From contig NZ_DALZQO010000010.1 of the NCBI RefSeq assembly GCF_032017025.1, positions 1 through 64,000 on the forward strand: a stretch of DNA of 64,000 nt, in the 5' to 3' direction. The translations under genes were made by a program, and so were the position numbers. Numbering within the stretch: the stretch's first letter is position 1; each line of letters starts with the position of its first letter. The notes beneath the pieces are model-generated. The model was not told the DNA's origin, searched no databases, and worked only from the letters and a program-made list of their open reading frames with translations. Of this stretch, positions 17,738 through 26,822 are shown one piece after another. This DNA is from Hydrogenoanaerobacterium sp032017025 (GTDB lineage: Bacteria > Bacillota > Clostridia > Oscillospirales > Ruminococcaceae).

Positions 17738-18097
17738 ATGGAAAAACAACCGAATCTGGTCTGTGACCACGAGGCCATACACGAGGATGTGGTCAGCAGT
17801 GTGCGGGCCGATATGCCGCACAACAGGGACTTCAATGCCCTTGCCAATCTGTATAAGATGTTTTCGGACGACACCCGCATCAAAATACTATGGGCGTTGT
17901 CACGCCACGAGATGTGCGCCGGCGATATCGCAGTCCTACTGGACATGACGAAATCCGCCATATCTCACCACATGAAATCACTGAAACTGACCAATCTTGT
18001 CCGATATGATAAACGGGGACGGGAAGTCTATTACCAACTGGCAGACGATCACGTAAAAGATATTTTTTACAAAGGCTTCGAGCACATTCGTGAGTAG
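17738..18097 (+). CDS. ArsR/SmtB-family metal-sensing repressor (CadC-like)
   Basis: 119 aa winged-helix repressor. The recognition region is LDMTKSAISHHMKSLK. Potential metal ligands are Cys8, His10 and nearby His residues in the N-terminal arm plus the Cys in HEMCAGDIA at alpha-3, the arrangement of CadC-type Cd/Pb/Zn sensors. It directly precedes the P-type ATPase gene and probably represses the operon until metal binds. The exact metal is inferred from the downstream pump. Confidence 0.9.
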   Translation: MEKQPNLVCDHEAIHEDVVSSVRADMPHNRDFNALANLYKMFSDDTRIKILWALSRHEMCAGDIAVLLDMTKSAISHHMKSLKLTNLVRYDKRGREVYYQLADDHVKDIFYKGFEHIRE

Positions 18098-18163
18098 CAG
18101 AGATGCACGAGGCCAGTTCAAAAGTTAAGAGAATCGCTCACCTAATGAAAGGAGGAATTGCAC

Positions 18164-20278
18164 ATGAAAAAAGAATACACCTTGAAAGGGATGGACTGCG
18201 CCAGCTGCGCTACTAAAATTGAATCCGTAGTAAAGAAGCTGGATGGTGTATCGGATGCATCGGTCAATTTTGTGACTTCCACGTTGAAAGTGGAGGTGCC
18301 GGATGAAAAGCAAGCCGCCCTGCAGCAGGTAGGCAAGGCGATCAGCAAGGTAGAACCGAATGTAACGATGGCAGAGAAGAAAGAAAAACACAGTGCGGAT
18401 GACGGCCACGACCACGATCATGGAGGGGATGGAAAGCGTCAGCTAATCATGCTTCTGGTCGGAGCGGCCGCATTTTTAGTCGGAATGGTACTGGAATATG
18501 GATTCAGTGTTAACGAGTACTTCCTGCTTGGCCTCTTTATTGTGGGTTACATTATTCTGGGCGGAGAAATTGTTCTGCGGGCACTCAAGAATATTACCCG
18601 AGGACAGATTTTTGACGAGAACTTTCTGATGTCAATTGCCACCATCGGAGCATTTATCATCGGCGACGCAGCCGAAGCCGTAGGTGTCATGCTGTTCTTC
18701 CAGGTCGGTGAATACTTCCAAGCGCTTGCGGTACGACGCTCCAAGAAATCCATTACCGACCTGATGGATATCCGGCCTGACTTTGCCAACGTGAAGAGGA
18801 ACGGTCAGGTTGAGAAGGTCGCCCCTGAAACCGTTGAAATCGGCGATATTATTGTTGTAAAGCCAGGTGAGAAGATTCCCCTTGACGGTGTTGTCATTGA
18901 GGGTGAGGCCATGCTGGATACCAAGGCACTGACTGGAGAGTCGGTTCCACGCAAGGCTAAGGTAGACGACGAGGTTCTGTCCGGCTGTATCAACCAGAAC
19001 GGCGTACTGACCATTAAGGTAACAAAGTCCTTCGGCCAATCCACCGTTGCTAAGATCATTGACCTTGTGGAGAATGCCTCCAGCAACAAAGCGCCTACAG
19101 AAAACTTCATGACGACCTTCTCCCGTTACTATACGCCGGTCGTTGTTGCACTAGCCGCTTTGATCGCTGTAATTCCCCCGTTGTTCTTTAACGGACTGTG
19201 GGCGGAGTGGGTCAACCGTGGTCTGATCTTCCTCGTTATTTCCTGCCCCTGTGCGCTGGTGGTCTCCATTCCGCTTGGCTTTTTCGGCGGGATTGGCGGC
19301 GCATCCAAGCGCGGCGTCCTTGTAAAGGGTAGCAACTATCTGGAGGCTTTGGGCAACTTGGACGTTGTGGTATTTGATAAGACCGGAACGCTGACTAAGG
19401 GCGTGTTTAAGGTAACAAAGCTCCTCCCTGCAAACGGATTTACCAATGAGCAGCTTCTGGAAGCTGCTGCAAACGCCGAAGTGTTTTCTAACCATCCCAT
19501 TGCGCTTTCCATTATGACTGAGTACGGAAAAACGGTTGACAAAGAAAAGCTTTCGGATTACAACGAAATATCCGGGCACGGCATCAGTGTAAGCGCTGGC
19601 GGCAAGGTCATTCTTGCCGGTAATCACCGCCTGATGAATCTAAAGGGTGTATCCTTTGATGAGTCCGAAGACATCGGTACTAAGGTATATGTAGCCGTTG
19701 ACAATGTGTACGCAGGCTGTGTCGTTATCTCTGATGAAGTCAAGGAAGATAGCCAGAATGCAATTGCCGCCCTGAAAGAGCGCGGCGTGCAAAAGACCGT
19801 AATGCTTACCGGCGACAATCCGCAGATTGCGGAGGCTATTGCCAAAGAATTGAAACTCGATGAGTTTTATGGCGGTCTTCTGCCGGAAAACAAGGTGGAA
19901 AAGGTTGAAATGCTGGATGGGCAGAAACGCAAGAAAAGCAAACTGGCTTTCGTGGGCGACGGCATCAACGACGCCCCGGTTCTGGCAAGAGCGGACGTTG
20001 GTATCGCCATGGGCGGGCTTGGCTCTGATGCTGCCATCGAAGCAGCTGACGTTGTCCTCATGACTGATGAACCCTCCAAGCTAGCGGATGCCATTGACAT
20101 TGCAAGGTTCACCAAGAGGATCGTATGGCAGAACATCATACTCGCTCTTGGCGTGAAAGGCATTTTTCTGATTCTTGGTGCCATGGGTGTCGCATCCATG
20201 TGGGAAGCTGTATTTGCCGATGTAGGCGTGACCTTGCTGGCTGTCCTGAACGCAATGCGGGTTATCCGAAAAAAATAG
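18164..20278 (+). CDS. cadA: heavy-metal P1B-type ATPase, Zn/Cd/Pb class
   Basis: 704 aa from the ATG at 18164, eight bases after GGAGG; a TTG two codons earlier is less likely. One heavy-metal-associated domain (GMDCASC, residues 9-15), a His/Asp-rich linker (about 76-95), the transport motif CPC at 361-363, phosphorylation site DKTGTLT at 405, and the GDGINDAP hinge near 598. The CPC motif with this N-terminus fits cation export of Cd, Zn or Pb. It lies 66 bp after its ArsR gene and is closely related to the ATPase at 43182. Confidence 0.94.
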   Translation: MKKEYTLKGMDCASCATKIESVVKKLDGVSDASVNFVTSTLKVEVPDEKQAALQQVGKAISKVEPNVTMAEKKEKHSADDGHDHDHGGDGKRQLIMLLVGAAAFLVGMVLEYGFSVNEYFLLGLFIVGYIILGGEIVLRALKNITRGQIFDENFLMSIATIGAFIIGDAAEAVGVMLFFQVGEYFQALAVRRSKKSITDLMDIRPDFANVKRNGQVEKVAPETVEIGDIIVVKPGEKIPLDGVVIEGEAMLDTKALTGESVPRKAKVDDEVLSGCINQNGVLTIKVTKSFGQSTVAKIIDLVENASSNKAPTENFMTTFSRYYTPVVVALAALIAVIPPLFFNGLWAEWVNRGLIFLVISCPCALVVSIPLGFFGGIGGASKRGVLVKGSNYLEALGNLDVVVFDKTGTLTKGVFKVTKLLPANGFTNEQLLEAAANAEVFSNHPIALSIMTEYGKTVDKEKLSDYNEISGHGISVSAGGKVILAGNHRLMNLKGVSFDESEDIGTKVYVAVDNVYAGCVVISDEVKEDSQNAIAALKERGVQKTVMLTGDNPQIAEAIAKELKLDEFYGGLLPENKVEKVEMLDGQKRKKSKLAFVGDGINDAPVLARADVGIAMGGLGSDAAIEAADVVLMTDEPSKLADAIDIARFTKRIVWQNIILALGVKGIFLILGAMGVASMWEAVFADVGVTLLAVLNAMRVIRKK

Positions 20279-20331
20279 AGATCTGCTGAAAAGCATAAAA
20301 GTAAAAGATATTATAGAAGCGTGAAAGGATT

Positions 20332-20396
20332 GGTGTCCTCCATTCGTATTATTAGTAGGAGCGTATGACACGCTCTTAAATGAAAAGGAGGACACC
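20332..20396 (+). promoter_or_regulatory. ribosome-binding-site-sequestering leader of the His-rich protein
   Basis: GGTGTCCTCC at 20332-20341 is perfectly complementary to GGAGGACACC at 20387-20396, which contains the ribosome binding site. A second hairpin GAGCGT/ACGCTC (20359-20375) sits inside the loop. Confidence 0.72.
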
Positions 20397-20400
20397 ATCT

Positions 20401-20751
20401 ATGAAAAAACTCTTCACCTCTCTGGCACTCTGCGCAATGCTTGCAACCATGCTTCCCGTATCGGCTTTTGCCGCTACTGACAGCTATGCACTTTGCAGCG
20501 TCCAGGACTGCAGCCAGACAGGCAGTCATGTTCATGACAAAACGACCTATGCTGGACATTATACTGGTGACGGGCATGATTACCATCAGATTTGTACCGT
20601 AAAAAACTGTACTAAAACAGGCAGCCATACCCATAACGGCGTGGAGTGCCTGCCCCATTCAAGCGGTGATGGACACACCTACCACAACAGCGGTAGCCAT
20701 AAGGGAGAATCCCATGGCAGCAAGGGTGGTAAAAGCGGAGGCCATCACTAA
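20401..20751 (+). CDS. secreted His/Cys-rich putative metal-binding protein
   Basis: 116 aa from the ATG at 20401. Residues 1-24 are a signal peptide ending at VSAFA-AT. The mature part has two copies of a Cys/His unit (CSVQDCSQTGSHVHD and CTVKNCTKTGSHTHN), each followed by a GDGHxYH segment, then a Gly/Ser/His tail. About one residue in five is His. This suggests extracellular Zn/Cd/Cu binding. It is placed between the P-ATPase and a sigma/anti-sigma pair. I know no named family. Confidence 0.75.
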   Translation: MKKLFTSLALCAMLATMLPVSAFAATDSYALCSVQDCSQTGSHVHDKTTYAGHYTGDGHDYHQICTVKNCTKTGSHTHNGVECLPHSSGDGHTYHNSGSHKGESHGSKGGKSGGHH

Positions 20752-20763
20752 ACAGGAGAGGCC

Positions 20764-21267
20764 ATGCGGAATGAAGCTCAGGCGAACCGTGCTCTGGAAC
20801 AATATGCAGATACGGTTCGCCGCATCTGTTTTCTACATTTGAAAAATTATGCTGACGTAGAGGATGTATTTCAGGAAGTGTTTCTGAAATACATCCTCTA
20901 CGAAACGGACTTTGAAAGCTGTGACCACGAAAAGGCATGGCTTATTTGTGTTACCGTCAATGCCTGTAAGGATATCTGCAGGAGCTTTTTCCGTAGAAAG
21001 GTCATATCACTTGATGAGCTGGATACAGAGCCTTATGTTTTTGATCCGCCCGAGAGAGAGCTTCTGGATACTGTCCTTCGCCTGGAGGACAAATACCGCG
21101 ATGTGATTTACTTATTTTACTATGAAGGATATTCCGCAGTTGAAATTGCCCGGATGCTTAACAAGAAGGAAAACACCATTTACACATGGCTGGACCGGGC
21201 AAGAAAGACACTGCGCAAGCAGCTGGGAGGTGATTTGGTTGAGCAGAGAGATACACGGCGCATTTGA
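20764..21267 (+). CDS. ECF-type RNA polymerase sigma factor
   Basis: 167 aa. Region 2 (YADVEDVFQEVFLKYI) and region 4 (YREVIYLFYYEGYSAVEIARML-like, with ENTIYTWLDRARKTLRK) are intact, typical of SigV/SigI-like ECF factors. It starts 13 bp after the His-rich protein with AGGAG and overlaps the anti-sigma gene. It probably transcribes metal- or envelope-stress genes when released; the target promoter is not identified. Confidence 0.9.
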   Translation: MRNEAQANRALEQYADTVRRICFLHLKNYADVEDVFQEVFLKYILYETDFESCDHEKAWLICVTVNACKDICRSFFRRKVISLDELDTEPYVFDPPERELLDTVLRLEDKYRDVIYLFYYEGYSAVEIARMLNKKENTIYTWLDRARKTLRKQLGGDLVEQRDTRRI

Positions 21268-22018
21268 TAAGATACACGCCGAGGAGGAACTGAAACAAAA
21301 GACAATGACGGCCCTTCAAAGTCGTATGCAAAGCGGGAACGTAAAAAAAAGGCCCCCGTTTAAGCTTGCCTCTGCTTTTGTCGTCATTCTGCTGTTTTTT
21401 GTTATCGGTGGTTTTTCTTATCACCAATACTTTACCGCAGCTGCATATGTGGATATCGACATTAACCCCTCTATTGAGCTGTCTGTCAACCGGTTCGGGC
21501 GCATTCTGGAGGCAAAGCCCTATAATGATGATGGCGCCCTCGTTCTCTCCACGTTGGATATCCGCTATATGAGTTATGAGAAAGCGGTACAGGCGGTTTT
21601 GGATGCCATGATTGTAAAAGGATACCTCACACAGGATGGGCTTGTGTCGGTTTCCATACAGTCAAAGGATGAGAGCCGTGAAAAGAGCCTGATGTCCGCT
21701 GTCGATGACTCGGTATCAGCCAGTCTTGACTCACACCACGTCAGTGCCCAGCGTGATGTATTTTCCGTTTCCGCCGATGTGAAGGCTGAGTCTTACAGCA
21801 ACGCCCTTACACCTGCCAAGTACCTCGCCATTTTAGAGTTGCAGGAAGTTGATCCCACCGCCAACATGGAGGACTGCGCCGAGCACAGCATTGGTGAAAT
21901 CCGGCAGATGACGGAAAATCACGGAGGCGGGCACCATGGTGACAAGAAACAGCAACCGGAACCGGAAACTGCGCAGCCGGAAGATACGGAGGACCATCAT
22001 AAGTCGAAAGACCATTAG
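21239..22018 (+). CDS. RsgI-like membrane anti-sigma factor with His-rich tail
   Basis: 259 aa from a TTG at 21239, eight bases after GGGAGG, overlapping the sigma gene by 29 nt. The first 40 residues are a cytosolic sigma-binding helix region, one membrane segment spans about residues 43-62, and the outer part begins with the RsgI-type VDIDINPSIELSVNRFGRI motif. The extracytoplasmic C-terminus ends in His clusters (GGGHHGD and DHHKSKDH). Such a tail could sense metal outside the cell; that link is inference. Confidence 0.85.
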   Translation: MSREIHGAFDKIHAEEELKQKTMTALQSRMQSGNVKKRPPFKLASAFVVILLFFVIGGFSYHQYFTAAAYVDIDINPSIELSVNRFGRILEAKPYNDDGALVLSTLDIRYMSYEKAVQAVLDAMIVKGYLTQDGLVSVSIQSKDESREKSLMSAVDDSVSASLDSHHVSAQRDVFSVSADVKAESYSNALTPAKYLAILELQEVDPTANMEDCAEHSIGEIRQMTENHGGGHHGDKKQQPEPETAQPEDTEDHHKSKDH

Positions 22019-22105
22019 AACGCAGGGTGCATCTAACTGTATCACACAGAACAGAGAATGCAGAAGTGTTTCTCACTGTAAGAAACAAAAAGGATATTTT
22101 GGCCT

Positions 22106-22930
22106 CTATACTTTGGTTTTAAATAGGATCAACACCACTATTCCAAGGATAATCCGATACCAGCCAAAGATCTTAAAATCATGCTTTTGAATGTATTTCA
22201 TAATAAGCTTCAGCACCAACAGAGATACAGCAAAAGCAACCGTCATGCCGATCAAAAGCGCCTGTAACTCGACGGTTGAGAAGCTGAAGCCGAATTTTAT
22301 TAATTTGAATACACTTGCGCCCAGCATAGTAGGAATGGCGAGGAAAAATGAAAATTCTGCTGCGGTTGCTCGTGAGACGCCAATAAGGAGAGCTCCTATA
22401 ATGGTGGACCCTGAACGAGAGGTTCCCGGTATCATGGCCAGAGCCTGAAATACCCCGAAGAAAACCGCTGTATTATAGCTTATTTCCTTAGTGCTATTCA
22501 CTGCGGGTGTTCGTTTTTTGTTCCATGTTTCAACGACAATAAAAGCAAGTCCATATACAATCAACATAATGGCAATGGTCTGTGCTGTTCCAAAATACTG
22601 TTCCAAGAAGTCGTCAAACAGGATGCCAAGAATACCTGTTGGAACACAGGACACGACGATTTTCCCCCATAAGGAAATAACTTCTTTTTTAATAGTAGGG
22701 CGCTTTTTAAATTGAAACGGAAACACACGATCCCAAAACATAGTGACAACAGCAATAATTGCGCCAAACTGGATAACAACCATAAACATCTCTTTGAATG
22801 ACTCGCTCATATTAAGTGGAACAAACGCGTCAATGAGCAACATATGCCCTGTACTGCTAATGGGAAGCCACTCGGTAATCCCCTCGACGACACCCAGAAA
22901 AATGACTTTTAGTAATTCTGGAAAATCCAT
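22106..22930 (-). CDS. uppP: undecaprenyl-diphosphatase UppP (BacA)
   Basis: 274 aa polytopic membrane protein that dephosphorylates undecaprenyl diphosphate to recycle the cell-wall lipid carrier; extra copies give bacitracin resistance. The two signature regions are present: EGITEWLPISSTGH near residue 17 and PGTSRSGSTIIGALLIG near 170. It is convergent with the anti-sigma gene. Its placement beside envelope genes fits a cell-wall stress role. Confidence 0.96.
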   Translation of the reverse strand: MDFPELLKVIFLGVVEGITEWLPISSTGHMLLIDAFVPLNMSESFKEMFMVVIQFGAIIAVVTMFWDRVFPFQFKKRPTIKKEVISLWGKIVVSCVPTGILGILFDDFLEQYFGTAQTIAIMLIVYGLAFIVVETWNKKRTPAVNSTKEISYNTAVFFGVFQALAMIPGTSRSGSTIIGALLIGVSRATAAEFSFFLAIPTMLGASVFKLIKFGFSFSTVELQALLIGMTVAFAVSLLVLKLIMKYIQKHDFKIFGWYRIILGIVVLILFKTKV

Positions 22931-23077
22931 AAAACAAAGGTTATCCTCTCTTTAAAGATTCAATAATGTACAAAGAAAGCTAAAAGATAAGTTAAGCTCC
23001 GCAGCGCTCCTGAAAATGCAACACAATTCTATTTTAGTCAAACTAATATAGCGTAACGGCAACCTCCCGCGATGATG

Positions 23078-23830
23078 TCAGCCAAGCTGTGCGAATAAAG
23101 ATATGCTCCATAGAAAAATATAGATGAACGGTTGATGGAGCAAATAAATGACAAGCGATTTCCCTCCGATTCCTGCGAGTATCCGACTACGTCTCTTGTA
23201 AAAAATAGCCGGTGCGCCTTTCTCCCTCACTTGTGCTCCGATCAGTGTGCCAAAAAGAAAGAGGGAGAACCAGGGAAGAAGGGGAAAATAGTCTGCTGAT
23301 GTAAATGATCGAGGTGGAAGCCCTATAGGAGCTAGCCAAACAAATCGGTACAGTGCATACGGCAGAGGGATACTCCCCCAAATAGGGACACTCAGAACGC
23401 CTTTCTGTAAGTTGAACGTGGCGAAAAACACCACCGCTAACATCGACATCAACAGGTATTGATTGGCTCTGTCCACCCATTTATGAATCCATTCGTAGAG
23501 TAGCATTGAGATGCCGAGAAAATGGAGAATACCAAAGTAGATGGCCTGAGAGGGTACCAGAATGGTAGTAAATAGAGTAATTAGCCCGCCGCACAGCATC
23601 GTTCGGAATCCCCGTTTGACATTAGCTTGTGAATACCTACAGGTAAACCCAGCTATTAAGATAAAAGTGCCTGCCAATGGCGGCTGAATTAGGTGCATCA
23701 TGCGCAGTATGTTTTCGCCCAAATTAACGCTGAAAAGGTTGGACAGTGTATACAGAAAGTGATAGATGACCATACCGATGATGGCAATTCCGCGAAGCTC
23801 ATCTATTAAAATGATTCTGTCACTTTTCAT
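23078..23830 (-). CDS. DUF1624/heparan-N-acetyltransferase-like membrane protein
   Basis: 250 aa, about seven membrane segments. The N-terminus IILIDELRGIAIIGMVIYHF is typical of YeiB/DUF1624 acyltransferase-like proteins, and the C-terminal GKSLVIYLLHQPFIYIF is also characteristic. These proteins are thought to modify envelope sugars or lipids; the substrate is unknown. A start at the ATG 23828-23830 is followed at once by the family motif, so the chain is complete. Confidence 0.85.
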   Translation of the reverse strand: MKSDRIILIDELRGIAIIGMVIYHFLYTLSNLFSVNLGENILRMMHLIQPPLAGTFILIAGFTCRYSQANVKRGFRTMLCGGLITLFTTILVPSQAIYFGILHFLGISMLLYEWIHKWVDRANQYLLMSMLAVVFFATFNLQKGVLSVPIWGSIPLPYALYRFVWLAPIGLPPRSFTSADYFPLLPWFSLFLFGTLIGAQVREKGAPAIFYKRRSRILAGIGGKSLVIYLLHQPFIYIFLWSISLFAQLG

Positions 23831-23892
23831 TATTCACCTCGCATAAAACTTATGTAAGTTTTGAATTCTGCTACTGTAAAGGAACTGACTCT

Positions 23893-24054
23893 ATGGTTCA
23901 TAATTGGCTGAACTCACTTTCCGCGTCGATACAGAATGGATTTGTAATTGATCCTCTCTTGGCACTTGTGGCAAGGATTGTAACGTCTGTCTCCCCATGT
24001 GCATTCGCCAATGTCCCGCATAGGGCTTGCCAGCAGCGAAAGGAGAGCTATTGA
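23893..24054 (+). pseudogene. 5' remnant of a CcdA/ArsG-like membrane protein
   Basis: A 53-codon frame starts at an ATG and reads WLNSLSASIQNGF, then LLALVARIVTSVSPCAFAN. This resembles the first membrane segment of CcdA/DsbD-like or ArsG efflux proteins with its Ser-Pro-Cys motif. It stops at TGA after HRACQQRK and the rest of the gene is not recognisable downstream. I read it as a decayed fragment; homology is by eye. Confidence 0.4.
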
Positions 24055-24645
24055 GCATCGTTTAAACAGTCAGTTGCTCCAGATACGCCCGTACCGCTAA
24101 ATAATCAACACAACCATGGGAATCTGTTTGCTTATTATCAGCCTATGCATATTTTTCCTGCTGATTTAATACATCCAAAAGAGTACCTGCAATGAAACGG
24201 GTACGATTTTTACATAAAAACTAATTTAATAAGTTTACAATAGGAATGTGACGATAGTATGATAGTCAACGCCTGCTATTATGACGGCCATTTTCGCGGG
24301 TTTCGGTATTGTAGCGCTTGTAGTAACAGCGGCGTTGGCAGGATGGATGTAATCAGCTTGATATAATGGGTCAAAATGATTTATAATAAAACTGAAACAT
24401 ACAAAACTGCGTTGGCCTTAGCATCTTTCACGCTACCGAACCGGAAATGCTCATAACAGGTATAATGGATGATGGTAAGTCAGTTAATAAATGCAGAGCG
24501 GCTTCCCTTATAGGTACCGCTTTGATGGCAGCGACCATGGGTACGCTAGTTGTGTTCAAGTTATAAAAGTTAGCAAGGTGCAATCGACAAATGAAAGCCT
24601 GGAGTGTGTCTCCTGGCTTTTCGATTATTTATATAAGGAGGCTAT
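24055..24645 (+). other. gene-poor stretch with short hydrophobic frames and a terminator
   Basis: No gene of normal length. Two short hydrophobic frames exist: 24281-24352 (23 codons, TAIFAGFGIVALVV) and one ending near 24567 (AASLIGTALMAATMG); neither has a convincing ribosome binding site. A hairpin AAAGCCTGGAG/CTCCTGGCTTTT at 24594-24621 looks like a terminator. The stretch reads as decayed coding DNA between the DUF1624 gene and the two-component system. Confidence 0.55.
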
Positions 24646-25344
24646 ATGAAAAAGGGACAGAATATCCTTGTTGTTGACGACGAAGTCATGGTAACTGAGT
24701 TTTTACAGGCGTATCTCGAAAAAGGCGGATACAATGTTTTTATCGCGCATACAGGAAAGGTGGCTCTGGAGATATACAGGAGCAACACCATTGCGCTTGT
24801 AATTTTAGACTTGATGCTTCCTGATATTACCGGAGAAGAAGTCTGCCGGATCATACGGAGCACGGCACGAACCCCTATTATTATGCTGACAGCAAAGGTA
24901 CAGGAATCGGAAATTCTGGAAGGGCTGCAGGTGGGAGCAGACGACTATTTGTTAAAGCCGTTCAGCCCAAGAATTGTTGTGGCCAAGGTTGGGGCGGTGC
25001 TTCGCCGTTTTGAATGCGATGAACTGGCCAGTCTTCCGGTTTCCTACAACAATGGACGGCTCACCATTGACTTTCAGAGCTGCCTTGTCAAAAAGGATGG
25101 GGAACCAGTCAGCCTGACCCCGACGCAGTACAAGCTTCTCAGTACGATGGCTAAGGCTCCGAATCGAATCTTTACCAGAGACCAGCTAATCTGCTATGCA
25201 TTGGAGGACGAGTTTGATGGATTCGACCGAAGCATTGACACCTACATCAAGGGGCTGCGTGCTAAAATAGAGACAGATCGGAAAAACCCTGAGTATATCG
25301 TCACGGTATACGGTATCGGGTATAGATTTCAGGGGATTGAGTGA
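24646..25344 (+). CDS. OmpR-family response regulator
   Basis: 232 aa. Receiver domain with the acidic pair Asp11-Asp12, phosphoacceptor Asp55 (VILDLMLPD), the TAK segment and KPF, then a C-terminal winged helix (LTPTQYKLLSTMAK, RSIDTYIKGLRAKI, VTVYGIGYRF). It is co-transcribed with the kinase 8 bp downstream. OmpR-type regulators bind direct repeats of about 11-bp period; three such repeats lie in this cargo region and are candidate targets. Confidence 0.95.
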   Translation: MKKGQNILVVDDEVMVTEFLQAYLEKGGYNVFIAHTGKVALEIYRSNTIALVILDLMLPDITGEEVCRIIRSTARTPIIMLTAKVQESEILEGLQVGADDYLLKPFSPRIVVAKVGAVLRRFECDELASLPVSYNNGRLTIDFQSCLVKKDGEPVSLTPTQYKLLSTMAKAPNRIFTRDQLICYALEDEFDGFDRSIDTYIKGLRAKIETDRKNPEYIVTVYGIGYRFQGIE

Positions 25345-25351
25345 GAGTGCT

Positions 25352-26743
25352 ATGGGTACGTTAAAAAGCAAGTTAATCATTTCATATGCGGTTATCGCCT
25401 TTTTGGTGGTCGTTTGTCTGAGCGTGCTTTTCAATATTTCCGTTGATAAGATTTTTGAGAATTACGCCATCAATCAGAGAAACAGTCAGATTGAAGCAAT
25501 TATAAAGCAAGTAGATGAACAGTATTTAGAGAATTCCGGCTTATACAATGTAGAGGGTGTCCAGATTGTCGCAGGCTCTGCGCTCCAAAATGGGATTATG
25601 GTACATGTGGAGACATTAAACAAGGAAGTAGACTGGGATATTCGGCAGCACAAGGCACAGGAATGCCGCATACTGCTACAGCATGCGGAAACTAATATGC
25701 ATAGCCGTTATCCTAACTTTCAAGGGGGATATCGGGAAGAGACATATGATCTAAAATATAGCGAGAAACTGGTTGGATACCTTACTGTGGGCTATTATGG
25801 ACCGTACTCACTAAAAAGCAGTGAGCTGTCGCTCATAGGGGCATTGAATCGTACCCTGATCATTTTGGGCATCTTTTTTCTGGGTTTGGCCGTAATCGTC
25901 GGGGTTGTCATGGCAAAACGGATATCCGCCCCCATTTCGTGTGTCATCCGGGCCTCGAAGGAAATCGCCAACGGGGACTATGGAATAAAAGCATCCGGCT
26001 CCTCTACCATGCGAGAAACCACCGAACTAATAGGGGCCATTAATGAAATGTCTCGTGAGCTGGCTGTCAAGGAGCAGCAGAAGAAACAGATCACTGCCGA
26101 CGTCGCCCATGAGCTCAGAACCCCCCTATTTAATCTTCAGGGGAATATGGAGGCTATGATTGACCAGGTGCTTTCCCCCACTCCAGAGCGGCTCCAAAAT
26201 TGTCATCAGGAAATTATACGACTTACGAAAGTAGTTGACCAACTGCAGGAACTGAATGTTCTGGAAAACAACCCATCCCTTTCAATGAATCGCTTTGATT
26301 TCTCCAACTTGTGCAAATCACTTCTTTCCGACTTTGAGGTGGCGGCCAAGACCAAAGGTGTACGCATAGTAACCAAGCTTCCAGCCAAAGCACCCCTATA
26401 TGGTGATACCTACCGCATTAAGCAGTGCATGATGAACCTGATTTTTAATGCACTCAACTATACACCGGAGGGCGGCACCATCACGATGGAGTATGAGGTT
26501 GAAGAAGAACGCACACTTCTTCGGGTGCGTGATAACGGCATTGGGATCTCGCCAGAGGACCTTCCCCATGTTTTTGAACGTTTTTATCGCTCCGACAGAT
26601 CCCGCAGCCAAAGAAGCGGCGGCGTGGGTATTGGCCTCTCTATTACACGAGCGATCATCGAAGCACATGAGGGCACTGTATCTGTGGACAGCAAAATAGG
26701 ATCAGGTACAGTCTTCACCATTTCGCTTCCCTTTGTGAAATAG
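25352..26743 (+). CDS. sensor histidine kinase with HAMP domain
   Basis: 463 aa from the ATG at 25352. Two membrane segments (about 8-28 and 167-188) bracket an extracytoplasmic sensor of some 135 residues, then HAMP, the H-box ADVAHELRTPL near residue 250, an N-box NLIFNALNYTPEGG and G-boxes (DNGIGISPEDL, GVGIGLSITRA). All catalytic motifs are intact. The sensed signal is unknown; neighbouring cell-wall genes suggest envelope stress. Confidence 0.93.
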   Translation: MGTLKSKLIISYAVIAFLVVVCLSVLFNISVDKIFENYAINQRNSQIEAIIKQVDEQYLENSGLYNVEGVQIVAGSALQNGIMVHVETLNKEVDWDIRQHKAQECRILLQHAETNMHSRYPNFQGGYREETYDLKYSEKLVGYLTVGYYGPYSLKSSELSLIGALNRTLIILGIFFLGLAVIVGVVMAKRISAPISCVIRASKEIANGDYGIKASGSSTMRETTELIGAINEMSRELAVKEQQKKQITADVAHELRTPLFNLQGNMEAMIDQVLSPTPERLQNCHQEIIRLTKVVDQLQELNVLENNPSLSMNRFDFSNLCKSLLSDFEVAAKTKGVRIVTKLPAKAPLYGDTYRIKQCMMNLIFNALNYTPEGGTITMEYEVEEERTLLRVRDNGIGISPEDLPHVFERFYRSDRSRSQRSGGVGIGLSITRAIIEAHEGTVSVDSKIGSGTVFTISLPFVK

Positions 26744-26822
26744 TTAAGGCAACCGAATGTCATTCACTTTTTATGGGTGGCTTTCATGAAGTGATTATAC
26801 TCCCGCCTTTTAAGGAGAAATT

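Noticed and set aside
24281..24567. Bacteriocin-like short hydrophobic peptides
   Set aside because: No ribosome binding sites, no leader motif and no modification or export genes nearby.
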